Part shown: piece after piece, positions 8,203-16,137 of the stretch
Position numbering within the stretch: the first letter of the stretch is position 1
Layout: every line of letters starts with the position of its first letter
Source: Acidimicrobiaceae bacterium
GTDB lineage: Bacteria; Actinomycetota; Acidimicrobiia; Acidimicrobiales; Poriferisodalaceae
NCBI GenBank assembly: GCA_002719335.1
Contig: PBHE01000005.1
Coordinates: forward strand, 12,330-59,952
Reading direction: 5' to 3'
Length of the DNA stretch: 47,623 bases
The notes under the pieces: model-generated
Told to the model about the DNA's origin: nothing
The model's database searches: none
Seen by the model: the letters and a program-made list of their open reading frames with translations, nothing else
Position numbers and translations under genes: made by a program

Positions 8203-8217
8203 CCCCCCGAAGGGGGC
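8203..8217. terminator. GC-rich hairpin after NIPSNAP gene
   Basis: CCCCC and GGGGG separated by GAA form a tight 5-bp hairpin 33 bases past the NIPSNAP stop. There is no T-run behind it, so termination is plausible but not assured. Confidence 0.45.
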
Positions 8218-8309
8218 CTATCCCAGAAGCTTCCGAATCGGTTTACCCCATTCGTTGCCAGTACAAGCCTTCCCCTCCCCTGCTCTGTCACACCCTTGCG
8301 GGCCGACGC

Positions 8310-8419
8310 CACTTCCGCTCTCGCTTCGGTGTTTCCTACTTCAGTGTTCCCACTTCCGCTTGCGCTTCGGTGTTCCTACCTCAGTGTTCCCACTTCCGCT
8401 TGCGCTTCGGTGTTCCTAA
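8310..8419. repeat. Tandem repeat, 40-bp unit, about 2.7 copies
   Basis: Copy 1 at 8310-8350 (41 bp), copy 2 at 8351-8390 (40 bp), partial copy 3 at 8391-8419. Each begins CACTTCCGCT and contains GCTTCGGTGTT. Copies 2 and 3 are identical over 28 bases; copy 1 differs by a few bases and one insertion. It lies between convergent genes and has no inverted-repeat spacers, so it is not a CRISPR array. Confidence 0.85.
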
Positions 8420-8548
8420 GTTCGGTTTGTTCTTGAGTTGATAATGATGGTGGACCGAAGTCCTGGTCAACCGACCAACAGTTGTTCTAGCACAAGAAAA
8501 ACAGGGCCGTGACCAGCCACCTCAAGATGTGAAGTCTAGTGACTTGGT

Positions 8549-8866
8549 TCAATCTGCAATCGCGTCATACATGACCACTTGGTCAGCCATCCGAAGCTGT
8601 GGATGTGCGTCGGCAACATCTTTACGAAGCTGCACAAACCAATCGCTAGTGGAGACTTGATCCCAGAAGCGCCCATACGCTTCCATCGAATCGAAATCGC
8701 ACACATAAAGGGCCGTTTCCATACCCCCAGTTCCGGTCACTGGGCGCATCAGGCGAGGATTCTGTGCCCCCCACTGCTCATGTTGAGACTTCGCGGCGCG
8801 TGATCCAACCTCAACGCCATGGATGGCTTGTGGCGTACCTTCCCAACGAGTTGCGACACTAATCAC
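8549..8866 (-). CDS. Small dimeric alpha/beta-barrel-like protein
   Basis: 105 aa from GTG 8866, which has GAAGGAG 5 bases upstream. MISVATRWEGTPQAIHGV, then ALYVCDFDSMEAYGRFWDQV and a C-terminal QVVMYDAIAD give the beta-alpha-beta pattern of ferredoxin-like dimeric barrels (NIPSNAP/EthD-like). No catalytic residue is obvious. Function unknown; fold assignment is inference from pattern. Confidence 0.6.
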   Translation of the reverse strand: MISVATRWEGTPQAIHGVEVGSRAAKSQHEQWGAQNPRLMRPVTGTGGMETALYVCDFDSMEAYGRFWDQVSTSDWFVQLRKDVADAHPQLRMADQVVMYDAIAD

Positions 8867-8999
8867 ATCAGCTCCTTCTCTCGGTTAACCCGCCGCGCTT
8901 GAGTGACGGCGGCACCAGTTCAGCACATGGATTAGTCGCTTCGGTTCCTAAAAAAATTTTCGGCATCACAAATCCTGAGGCTTGCTGGCCAGCGGATTC

Positions 9000-9878
9000 T
9001 CAAGGGAGCGAAATTGGGCCCATCTCAATAGGGGTAGCAACGTCGTCGTTCCATTCCATGAGCGAGCCGTCATATAGAGCTATGTTTTCCCACCCAATGA
9101 TGTGAAGAGCAAGAAAGGCGCTGCTCGCTGCTATTCCGCCGCCACAGTAAGTGATGAGGCGTTCGAATTTATTAGCTCCAGCTCTGTCGAAAGCTTCTTG
9201 AAGTTCATCGGGGTTTCGTAGAGCCCCTGAAATTGGATCAGTTAAGTTGGCGGCCGGAACACTGATGCTTGAAGGAATTCGACCAGGCCTGCCATAGAAC
9301 TGTCCTCTTCCTTCGAACTGCTCTTCGGTGAGAGCGTTAACTAATCCAATTGAGGGGTCTTCGATTGCCGCTAGAACCATTGCTTTGGTCGCAATCCAAT
9401 CGGTTTTCGCGAAACCGTCGAATATCTGGGGGTCAACGACAACTGGTTCCTTTGTCACCGGCCGACCATCATTTACCCAGTCGTCATAGGTGCAATCGAG
9501 CAGGCGTACGTCACGTGCTCCAGCTTGTCTGAGCATCCACCAACAGCGATGTGTAACAGGATGCACGGCTCCGCCGTACAACACGAACGTTTGCTCGTTG
9601 GAGAACCCGAGAGTACCAATCAACCGGTGAACTTGAGTTGCCTCTAAAGCCGTGAATGGAAATGAGCCATTGGGATCAGAGAGGTCGTCCACCATGTGCA
9701 GGTACTGGGCACCATGAAGGTGCCCGGCCTCATAGTTCGAACGCATTGAGAAAAAGTCCGAAGGTCCCGGCGGTCGCGGACGAAAGCCTGCCCGAACATC
9801 GAGAATCGCCACGTCAGGATCTCCTGAGTGGTCTTCAAGCCAATCTGCTTGGACGAAAATTTCATCATAGTCAGCCAT
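9000..9878 (-). CDS. Two-domain rhodanese sulfurtransferase
   Basis: 292 aa from ATG 9878 (GGGTGG upstream); the longer frame to 9926 lacks signals. Domain 1 (about residues 8-130) is an inactive rhodanese domain containing VAILDVRAGFRP. Domain 2 has the active-site loop YCGGGIAAS with the persulfide-forming Cys, near residue 254. Thiosulfate or 3-mercaptopyruvate sulfurtransferases donate sulfane sulfur to cyanide, thiols or cofactor pathways. The CGGGIAAS loop, rather than CRxGxxT or CGSGVTA, leaves specificity open. Confidence 0.85.
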   Translation of the reverse strand: MADYDEIFVQADWLEDHSGDPDVAILDVRAGFRPRPPGPSDFFSMRSNYEAGHLHGAQYLHMVDDLSDPNGSFPFTALEATQVHRLIGTLGFSNEQTFVLYGGAVHPVTHRCWWMLRQAGARDVRLLDCTYDDWVNDGRPVTKEPVVVDPQIFDGFAKTDWIATKAMVLAAIEDPSIGLVNALTEEQFEGRGQFYGRPGRIPSSISVPAANLTDPISGALRNPDELQEAFDRAGANKFERLITYCGGGIAASSAFLALHIIGWENIALYDGSLMEWNDDVATPIEMGPISLP

Positions 9879-10023
9879 CGAACCACCCGGCCAATTCTGA
9901 ATTTGATACCGCCGTGCGGTATTCAAGTCGCTCGCCGTGAGTCGAACAACACCTGTCTCGGGCCAGTGGTTGAATCAGCCGGTTTTTAAATACGTAGTAA
10001 CCCGGTGCTGACGAATCAGTGAC

Positions 10024-10029
10024 TACGAT
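10024..10029 (+). promoter_or_regulatory. Leaderless -10 box (TACGAT)
   Basis: TACGAT followed by 6 nt and ATG 10036, supporting the small gene as real. Confidence 0.45.
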
Positions 10030-10035
10030 CATCTA

Positions 10036-10281
10036 ATGAAATTCGATCGCCGTTTTGCTGGAGGCGCCCAACGCTATTTGCGGATCAGACCAGACGGTCG
10101 AACGTACGAGTGTGTGGTATTTCTTGATCACCGATTGGGGTGTCCACACCGTCATTTCGGCGACCCAGCGGCTGACGATTGCGGGTGCGGTTCGTTAGCT
10201 GAGTTACGAGCTGAAGATGCCACCCGAGATGAGCGCTCCATTAATTTCCGTCGTCTACTCGGTCGATTTCTCCGTCGGTAG
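10036..10281 (+). CDS. Small Cys/His-rich hypothetical protein
   Basis: 81 aa, basic C-terminus (NFRRLLGRFLRR). CPHRHF and DDCGCGS give three cysteines and two histidines within about 20 residues, a possible metal site. The leaderless -10 box in front is the main support. Its end overlaps the end of the convergent nitroreductase gene by 41 bases, which is tolerable for tail-to-tail genes. No family recognised. Confidence 0.42.
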   Translation: MKFDRRFAGGAQRYLRIRPDGRTYECVVFLDHRLGCPHRHFGDPAADDCGCGSLAELRAEDATRDERSINFRRLLGRFLRR

Positions 10282-11056
10282 TCATCGTTTCAGAAACGTA
10301 CCTATCGCGGGATTGAGCGTCTTTATAGATTGAGTGGCGGCGCTCTTTTTCAATGTAATGATCAATGTCATTGCGACTTCGCAGGTTCTCCGTTGCCGCT
10401 TCGTTCCAGTGAATAACTTCTTCGATCGGACGTCGCCAGCGGCTTTCTGCTCGTCTCCTTGGCCAACCAATCGGCACAATTCCGTAGGGAGTATGGGTGG
10501 CTGGAAAGCCGAGGAGTTCGCGTAGCGCCTGTGCTGTTTGGGGCTCACCTCCACCGGAGAGCCAGGCTGAACTCAGTCCTACTGCTGTAGTAGCCAACTG
10601 GAGGTTTTGGATCGCGGCGCCGACGGATACAAGCAGAATGTTCCAACGGTTTTCTTTGTACTCGGTGTCATCAAGTTCGGGTTCGAGCGCTGTGGGAAAT
10701 GTGTCCGCCCAACGGGCATCGACGAACACCACCATGAGCGCGACCGAATCATGTACCCAATGTTTTTTGTGAACGTGTGGAAACCCTTTGCAGTGCTCGT
10801 TGAGTCGGTCGGCTTGGCTTGCCATCACGGACGCAACTTCGCGTACGCGTGAGGGTTCTTCCACGACACATATTTCCCAGGGTTGTGAGTTCGCGCCCGA
10901 TGGCGCCCAGCGACCAGCGTCGGCGATATTCTCGAGCGTCTTTCGCGGTATTTCCTCCCCAGGTTCGAAACTTCTTACACTCCTTCGCGAACTCACTAAT
11001 ACGTTAAAACCTTTGAGTGTTTTTTCGTCGAGTTTCGGTTTCGTCAGCTTTCCCAT
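10241..11056 (-). CDS. Nitroreductase family FMN oxidoreductase
   Basis: 271 aa. SSRRSVRSFEPGEEIPRKTLENIADAGRWAPSG is the classic N-terminal FMN-binding arginine cluster, with ANSQPWEI after it. GAAIQNLQLATTAVGLSSAWLSG forms the dimer helix, and the GIVPIGWPRRRAES segment the second FMN contact. NAD(P)H-dependent reductases of this family reduce nitro compounds, quinones, flavins or enones, or dehalogenate iodotyrosine. The start ATG has TATGTT 6 nt before it. Substrate unknown. Confidence 0.86.
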   Translation of the reverse strand: MGKLTKPKLDEKTLKGFNVLVSSRRSVRSFEPGEEIPRKTLENIADAGRWAPSGANSQPWEICVVEEPSRVREVASVMASQADRLNEHCKGFPHVHKKHWVHDSVALMVVFVDARWADTFPTALEPELDDTEYKENRWNILLVSVGAAIQNLQLATTAVGLSSAWLSGGGEPQTAQALRELLGFPATHTPYGIVPIGWPRRRAESRWRRPIEEVIHWNEAATENLRSRNDIDHYIEKERRHSIYKDAQSRDRYVSETMTTDGEIDRVDDGN

Positions 11057-11062
11057 GTCGAA

Positions 11063-11068
11063 AACATA
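11063..11068 (-). promoter_or_regulatory. Leaderless -10 box (TATGTT)
   Basis: On the minus strand TATGTT ends 6 nt before ATG 11056. Confidence 0.5.
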
Positions 11069-11172
11069 GGCGAAACAGAGTCTCGCATTCGCGCGTCATA
11101 TAACACCAGACTAGGAACTCTCGGCTCGATGCATCGCCTACGCCTGAAGTCGAACATAAGGACCATCCCTAT

Positions 11173-11178
11173 TAGAAT
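11173..11178 (+). promoter_or_regulatory. Leaderless -10 box (TAGAAT)
   Basis: TAGAAT followed by 6 nt and GTG 11185. This is the closest match to TATAAT among the boxes seen. Confidence 0.55.
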
Positions 11179-11184
11179 CTCGCC

Positions 11185-12054
11185 GTGATCCTGATTGGCT
11201 TATCGACCCTGATAATCCTCACCTCCATCACAGCAAGTGGGATAGGGCTAGCGGCGGCGGACCGACTCACAGAAGATAGTTTGCAACGCTTAACCGGAAT
11301 CGCATCTGGGTTGCTGTTGGGTTCAGCGCTCCTGGTGGTTCTACCTGAGGGCTTTCACATGGCTTCGCGCCAGGATGGCCTTGCGTACAGTCCGCTGGCG
11401 TTAGGTACTGCAGTGGCTGGAGGCTTTATCTTCATGCTGATTTTAGAAGGCATGGGACTTAGCCACGCTATTCACGAGGAGCACCACGACCACCACGCGG
11501 GGCATGGTCATGGCCACGTTCATCATCCCAAATCCGGTTTGGTGATGGCAGTAGGTCTCTCAATGCACGCAATAGGTGACGGCCTTGCTATTGGAGCAGC
11601 TACAGCCTCAGGTCAAACATCGATCTCGGTGCTGGTTGCCTTTGGTGTTCTAGTTCATCGGGTGCCAGCGGCCCTGAGCCTCGGCGTGTTCTCATCACAC
11701 GAAACCGCTACTCGGAAGTCGATATCTAGCGGTTTGTTGCTCTTCGCCTTGGCTACCCCTGCCGGCGCGATCTCTGCTTATTTCGTTTTAGATGACGCCA
11801 GCGGGCCGTTGGTAGGGGTTGTCTTGTTGTTTTCCGCTGGCACCTTCATTTACGTCACCACGGTTGATACTTTGCCTTCAATCCACAACCCTGAGACCGG
11901 TCCGCGGTCGGCCCGAATTGTGGTGGTGAGCGCAGCCCTCTTCGCCGCGGCGCTTTTCGCTTTGAACACGGCAGGGGTCCTCGAACACGGTCAGCATGAC
12001 CAAAATGGTCAGCAGTACTCAGATTTGAGCAAACCCTTGGATGGCGGGGTTTAG
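11185..12054 (+). CDS. ZIP-family divalent metal transporter
   Basis: 289 aa polytopic membrane protein with about eight helices. A His-rich cytosolic loop (HEEHHDHHAGHGHGHVHH) lies near residues 95-112, as in ZIP transporters, and helix 4 carries the metal-binding signature MHAIGDGLAIG. Helix 5 has VLVHRVPAALSLG, where the usual HKxPE is altered to HRVPA, so the second metal site lacks its Glu. Likely imports Zn2+ or another divalent metal. Begins with GTG and a leaderless -10 box. Confidence 0.87.
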   Translation: MILIGLSTLIILTSITASGIGLAAADRLTEDSLQRLTGIASGLLLGSALLVVLPEGFHMASRQDGLAYSPLALGTAVAGGFIFMLILEGMGLSHAIHEEHHDHHAGHGHGHVHHPKSGLVMAVGLSMHAIGDGLAIGAATASGQTSISVLVAFGVLVHRVPAALSLGVFSSHETATRKSISSGLLLFALATPAGAISAYFVLDDASGPLVGVVLLFSAGTFIYVTTVDTLPSIHNPETGPRSARIVVVSAALFAAALFALNTAGVLEHGQHDQNGQQYSDLSKPLDGGV

Positions 12055-12057
12055 TCA

Positions 12058-12093
12058 GGCGCGGCCGCTAAGGACTCCGCCTTGGCGCGCGCC
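12058..12093. terminator. GC hairpin after ZIP gene
   Basis: GGCGCG (12058-12063) pairs with CGCGCC (12088-12093), and inside AAGG pairs with CCTT. It starts four bases past the ZIP stop codon. No T-run follows, so it is a candidate terminator or mRNA-end hairpin. Confidence 0.4.
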
Positions 12094-12291
12094 CATCATT
12101 GATCATCCGAAGGGGTCGCCGCTCAACTGAGCAAATAGGGCTTAAGCATCGAGTTTGTAATTTTCGCCGGTGCATTCGAGGAGAAGTCAGCGCCGAAAGA
12201 AGCACTCGCGGCAACGGGGTTCGAAGTGATCGAGCCGAGGGGTACGGCACTTACTACAGGACACTTCGAGCCGGGCGCTCGTTTTGCTTAC

Positions 12292-12297
12292 TACGCT
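12292..12297 (+). promoter_or_regulatory. Leaderless -10 box (TACGCT)
   Basis: TACGCT followed by 6 nt and GTG 12304, which sets the arabinofuranosidase start well inside the longest open frame (12226). Confidence 0.5.
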
Positions 12298-12303
12298 CAC
12301 ATC

Positions 12304-13794
12304 GTGAACAGCGCCTCGTTTTACCTTCACTCGCACCACAACGCCGGGCCGGTGGACCCACGTATTTTCGGGGGCTTCCTCGAGCACATGGGGCGTGCTG
12401 TATATGAAGGCGTATTCGATCCCTCTTCTCGGCATGCGGATAAATTCGGTTGCCGAATAGACGTTTTGGCTGCTCTGGCTGAACTTGAGTTCACAGTGAT
12501 GCGTTATCCGGGCGGAAACTTTGTCTCTAATTACCACTGGCGCGACGGAGTCGGCCCAGTCGAGACTCGCCCAATCCGCAGGGAGTTGGCGTGGGGGACG
12601 ATAGAACCAAACAGCTTCGGCACAGACGAATTTCTCGGCCTTTGCGAACGCACTGGGTGGTCCCCGATGTTTTCAGTCAATCTTGGAACAGGATCTCCTG
12701 AAGAGGCCGCAGATTGGGTTGAGTACACCAACGGAGCACTGGGCACGGACATCACTCGTAAACGCCAATCTGGAGGCAATTCCGCACCGACGAGAGTTCC
12801 CTTGTGGTGCCTCGGCAACGAAATGGACGGGCCTTGGCAAATTGGTCACATATCTGCTGCAGAGTACGGAAGTAAAGCCCGTCAAGCCGCCCACATGATG
12901 AAACTGGTTGATCCGTCAATTGAATTAGTGGTCTCGGGCACTTCGCTTCCAGACAACACGACCTATCTCGACTGGGACCGTGAGGCCCTAGAAGCAGTCG
13001 GCGGCTTCGCTGACTATGTCTCAACCCACCGTTATCTGGATAACTGGTCGAATGACACCGCCGCATTCTTGACCTCCGGCGCAGCGGTTGACCAACAGAT
13101 CGCGGAAATCGACGCTGTGTGCAGGTATGTGGCGGGTCGACGAAGATCAGGCCGGCGGCCATTTATCGCGTTTGATGAATGGAACGTCTGGTATCGGACA
13201 CGAAACAGGTCAGGTACATGGGCGGATGGCGCGTTTCCAGCTCATTTGGTAGAGGAGGTTTACGATCTTCAAGACGCGCTTGTGTGTGCGCAATTCTTAT
13301 TGAGTTTTATTCGCAACGCCGATGTGGTGAAGATTGCCAACATCGCTCAAATCGTGAACGTCATAGCTCCTGTCCTCACCGACGGAGACAACCTGCTACG
13401 TCAGAGTATCTTCGAAGCGTTGTCAATGTTCGTAGGTCGAAGGCACGGGATTTCGCTACATGTTGGCTACGACGGAGGGCAGGTGCCGTCGCCTGATTTT
13501 GGTGATGTGGCAATGGTCGACGGTGCGGCCATTCTCGACGTTAATCACGAACTGCATGTTTACGCTGTGAATCGCTCGGTCGATGAGACCGTTGAACTCG
13601 AAATCAATTTGGCCGGTGCCGATCTTGAAATGTTGTCTATGGATGTTCTTCACCATTCAGATCCAGCGACGCAGAACACTTGGGAAGCCCCGAACGCCGT
13701 GAAGCGGGTGCCGGGAGAAATGTCGAACGGTGCCCGACGGGTAATGAAACTTCCCCCGCACTCTTTCACCGCGGCCACCATGAGCGTTTCGTGA
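12304..13794 (+). CDS. GH51-type alpha-L-arabinofuranosidase
   Basis: 496 aa. The N-terminus has PRIFGGFLEHMGRAVYEGVFDP and the RYPGGNFVSNYHWRDGVGP substrate-binding strand typical of GH51. The acid/base Glu is in GNEMDGPW (about residue 173), and the nucleophile Glu in AFDEWNVWY (about residue 292). The C-terminal part is the beta-sandwich found in GH51 enzymes. No signal peptide, so it acts on imported arabino-oligosaccharides in the cytosol. It is the only clear polysaccharide gene here; no sugar transporter lies adjacent. Confidence 0.88.
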   Translation: MNSASFYLHSHHNAGPVDPRIFGGFLEHMGRAVYEGVFDPSSRHADKFGCRIDVLAALAELEFTVMRYPGGNFVSNYHWRDGVGPVETRPIRRELAWGTIEPNSFGTDEFLGLCERTGWSPMFSVNLGTGSPEEAADWVEYTNGALGTDITRKRQSGGNSAPTRVPLWCLGNEMDGPWQIGHISAAEYGSKARQAAHMMKLVDPSIELVVSGTSLPDNTTYLDWDREALEAVGGFADYVSTHRYLDNWSNDTAAFLTSGAAVDQQIAEIDAVCRYVAGRRRSGRRPFIAFDEWNVWYRTRNRSGTWADGAFPAHLVEEVYDLQDALVCAQFLLSFIRNADVVKIANIAQIVNVIAPVLTDGDNLLRQSIFEALSMFVGRRHGISLHVGYDGGQVPSPDFGDVAMVDGAAILDVNHELHVYAVNRSVDETVELEINLAGADLEMLSMDVLHHSDPATQNTWEAPNAVKRVPGEMSNGARRVMKLPPHSFTAATMSVS

Positions 13795-13795
13795 A

Positions 13796-14464
13796 ATGGT
13801 CGAAGGAAAGGATTCCAGGGTGAGGAAAGTCGAGGACCTTGAGCTCCGAGAGTCGGTGCGCCTTTGGCTTTCGAGCCCGACTGGTCTTAATTGTGGCGTT
13901 ATGCCGCCCACACTTAACGCCCTTCAAGACCCGCGCCCGGACATCCTCGGAATTAAACACATCGGCGGCGATCTTTGCGGTGATTTTGAGGTGGTGACAG
14001 TCCTAGTTCGACCTTCAACCAAAAGGTTTGTTTCGGTCGCAGGTCAAACGAGTGCTCAACGATTGCAGGCTGATCGGGTATATCTTGCCTGTTTCATGGC
14101 AGAAGAACGATTTACTGAGAGTCAGACGGAGGTGGCTCTTCGGCTCGGAATTGGTCTTGTCCGGATCGACACCAATCTGGACTGTCACCGTGACGTGCCA
14201 GCGCCCATCGCGAGTCCGAGTTTACGGACGCGTCGAGAGTTATTGAATCAAGTTGGTTTCGTGGAGTGTCAACTCTGCCAGATCGCGTTTTCTTATTCAC
14301 TAGGTGAAGAGACCAACAACGAAGCCTCCGTGCTCTGGAACGAGATCTGGGCGGATCGCCAGGGGCGGCTGCGCAACGAAACTGTTTCCGATCGCCGCTA
14401 CTTATGCCCCGACTGTACCCAGAATCTGAAAACACTCTCGTCGAGCCCTAAGGAGAGTTTTTAG
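13796..14464 (+). CDS. Hypothetical protein with C-terminal two-CxxC zinc site
   Basis: 222 aa. The N-terminal 150 residues have alternating strands and helices (FEVVTVLVRP, FVSVAG, DRVYLACF, GIGLVRI) that recall a nuclease-like fold, but I cannot identify a catalytic motif. Residues 160-205 hold CQLC and CPDC about 50 residues apart, a likely zinc knuckle. It begins one base after the arabinofuranosidase stop, so is probably co-transcribed, though a functional link is unclear. GTG 13820 with AAGGAAAGG upstream is an alternative start. Confidence 0.6.
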   Translation: MVEGKDSRVRKVEDLELRESVRLWLSSPTGLNCGVMPPTLNALQDPRPDILGIKHIGGDLCGDFEVVTVLVRPSTKRFVSVAGQTSAQRLQADRVYLACFMAEERFTESQTEVALRLGIGLVRIDTNLDCHRDVPAPIASPSLRTRRELLNQVGFVECQLCQIAFSYSLGEETNNEASVLWNEIWADRQGRLRNETVSDRRYLCPDCTQNLKTLSSSPKESF

Positions 14465-14468
14465 AATC

Positions 14469-14630
14469 TCAAACCTTTCCGCTCCGGCGACGCCTGTTCA
14501 GCCGGCCAACGGCCAACACATCCCAATCGGTCTGCATAGCCAATGTCCTTGTGACTCGCCCGCTACCACTAATGATGAGGCGCTTCGGGTCATCGGCATT
14601 CAAATGAGACTTCCCGCCCGTTGACGTCAT
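14469..14630 (-). CDS. Candidate 53-aa basic protein
   Basis: ATG 14630 to TGA, GAGGAA just upstream. It contains PKRLIISGSGRVTRT and ends LNRRRRSGKV. The KR..ISGSGRVTR element is reminiscent of the KRFKxTGSGKxxR element of ribosomal protein bL35, but the rest does not match and the resemblance may be chance. It lies 31 bases downstream of the VOC gene in the same direction. Weak prediction. Confidence 0.3.
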   Translation of the reverse strand: MTSTGGKSHLNADDPKRLIISGSGRVTRTLAMQTDWDVLAVGRLNRRRRSGKV

Positions 14631-14661
14631 TTCCTCGGACGTTGGCGAAAACTCCGAACTG

Positions 14662-15429
14662 TTACGAGATCAGGATTCGAGTTCCAAAAATGTTGATGTC
14701 TCGATCACGGACATCACTATCGGCGTCGAGAACAAGAGCAAAGATTCCTTCTCCTTTGGAGTTGAGAAACTCCTCGATCTCGGCTCCTATTTGTCGAGAA
14801 GTGTCGATAGGCGATAGCAATTCGATAATCCCGCCTTTCGGTGGACGAACTATTGAGCTCACTACTCCTCTATCGGGATCTGCTTGCGATGGATCGGCTG
14901 GCAAGCCCAAACCGTTGGAATACGCCTCGCGTGCCAGACCCGCATCGCGGGTCGCAATAATTACTTTCTGAATCCCGGAATAATGTGGGGACCTCGTGAC
15001 GGGATTTTCGGGTTGAACCACCGACCCGTCGGGGTAAATCCGGACGAGTACACCATGGGTTGAACTCGGGTGGATATCTCTACCCCCAGCACCTCGCATC
15101 AACGGAAGAACCTTGATACCTCGTTGGAGCAGCACTTCACCTTCAGCGTTGGGATCCGGCGCCTCAAGCATCAACGCGTAGATTCCCTCGCCTCGACGAT
15201 CAAGAAACTTTTGGAGAGCTTGGCTAAGTGGTTCATCGGGGTTCGAGGGTGCCATCAATTCGATATTGCTTCCGCCAACTGGTTGACACATAGCCACGTG
15301 CGCGCCCAGAGAAGGCACCGTTTCTGGCGAAAAGTCGGCGACCGGCATACCAAAACGAGTTCGGAACGTCGTCAACGCGTCTTCGAAATCATTGACGGCG
15401 ATCGCTATGCGCGGCATGGCTGTAATCAT
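14662..15429 (-). CDS. Tandem VOC (glyoxalase-like) domain protein
   Basis: 255 aa, ATG with AGGAG upstream. Two repeated vicinal-oxygen-chelate units: residues 1-115 (PRIAIAVNDFEDALTTFRTRFGMP to GEGIYALMLEA) and about 150-250 (KVIIATRDAGLAREAYSNGLGLP to GEGIFALVLDA). The shared NIELMAP/IIELLSP and GEGIxAL elements show internal duplication. Related to methylmalonyl-CoA epimerase-like and ring-cleavage dioxygenase-like proteins. The usual metal ligands (His/Glu) are not all evident, so it may be non-catalytic. Function unknown. Confidence 0.75.
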   Translation of the reverse strand: MITAMPRIAIAVNDFEDALTTFRTRFGMPVADFSPETVPSLGAHVAMCQPVGGSNIELMAPSNPDEPLSQALQKFLDRRGEGIYALMLEAPDPNAEGEVLLQRGIKVLPLMRGAGGRDIHPSSTHGVLVRIYPDGSVVQPENPVTRSPHYSGIQKVIIATRDAGLAREAYSNGLGLPADPSQADPDRGVVSSIVRPPKGGIIELLSPIDTSRQIGAEIEEFLNSKGEGIFALVLDADSDVRDRDINIFGTRILIS

Positions 15430-15536
15430 GATGACTCCTGTCTCACGTCGTGGAGCCTAAGCGCTTACAACGACAGGTTGTTCACGACACTCGGTCAGCA
15501 AAGAAACTAGGAGAAGGCCACCCGCCGAAGCAATTA

Positions 15537-15983
15537 TTAGGGTCGTTGGGTTTCGATCGCATCGATCAGTCGCCGGCCGTTTTTCAGCGACCATGTGATT
15601 GGGCCGTGCTTGGTGTCAGCGGTCACCAAGTCAGAAGAACCACTGCGCGTGATTTTCAGATTGATGACCGCGGCCAGCGGGAGTCGACCCTCCCACATTT
15701 GCGACTTTGATGTCCGGTATACCGCTTCATCCGTGACTTCCAAACTGACTAGCCGCGTGGCTCCCGCCTCATCGGTCTCGGTTACTCGCTGAAATCTCAA
15801 CACGGCTTCAGTGTGCCAGAGCAAGTAACCCGCGTCACTCCAATTCCAACACTGTCGAAGAGCTCTCAAGCGGGTCTCGATTTCGGTAATTGACTTGCGT
15901 GCCGAACTCAAACATGTTGGAATCGGTGCGTTATCAAGAGCGGTGCACTTCTGTGCACCCAGCAACCTGGGGTGGACACCCAA
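15537..15983 (-). CDS. Hypothetical protein
   Basis: 148 aa if started at TTG 15983; no ATG or strong ribosome-binding site marks the true start, and downstream starts are possible. The C-terminal half is a beta-rich pattern (LRFQRVTETDEAGATRLVSLEV, LPLAAVINLKIT, GPITWSLKNGRRLIDAI) resembling a small PH-like or bacterial domain. No family recognised. It is transcribed divergently from the sulfhydrylase gene. Confidence 0.5.
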   Translation of the reverse strand: MGVHPRLLGAQKCTALDNAPIPTCLSSARKSITEIETRLRALRQCWNWSDAGYLLWHTEAVLRFQRVTETDEAGATRLVSLEVTDEAVYRTSKSQMWEGRLPLAAVINLKITRSGSSDLVTADTKHGPITWSLKNGRRLIDAIETQRP

Positions 15984-16048
15984 GGTGCTTGCCTACCTTG
16001 TGTAGGGATATGGCTGAGGTTTAGCGACCGACGCAATGAAGTGTCCTA

Positions 16049-16132
16049 GAGATAGCCGTTTCCCGGCCATCTCACGGCGCAAGCATCTCTTTTGGTCCAC
16101 CCCTCTTAAGTGCCCAACACCACTAAGAGAGG
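16049..16132 (+). promoter_or_regulatory. Structured leader of O-acetylhomoserine sulfhydrylase gene
   Basis: Hairpin 1: GAGAT (16049-16053) pairs with ATCTC (16069-16073), with GCCG/CGGC stacked inside. Hairpin 2: CTCTTA (16103-16108) pairs with TAAGAG (16124-16129), extended across one bulged A by CC/GG (16101-16102 with 16131-16132). Hairpin 2 buries GAGAGG, the ribosome-binding site of the gene starting at 16138. The arrangement suggests translational control. It does not show the conserved core of the SAM riboswitch classes I know. Confidence 0.45.
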
Positions 16133-16137
16133 TAGTC

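Larger units (their letters stand above)
8171..8548. other. Non-coding interval between convergent genes
   Basis: 378 bases without a credible gene. It holds a GC hairpin just after the NIPSNAP gene and a 40-bp tandem repeat; apart from these I see only unstructured sequence. Confidence 0.6.

Noticed and set aside
8310-8419. CRISPR array
   Set aside because: Direct repeats have no unique spacers and no cas genes are nearby; it is a simple tandem repeat.
16000-16137. Known SAM riboswitch in the metY leader
   Set aside because: No conserved core of the SAM-I, II or IV classes could be found; kept only as an unassigned structured leader.
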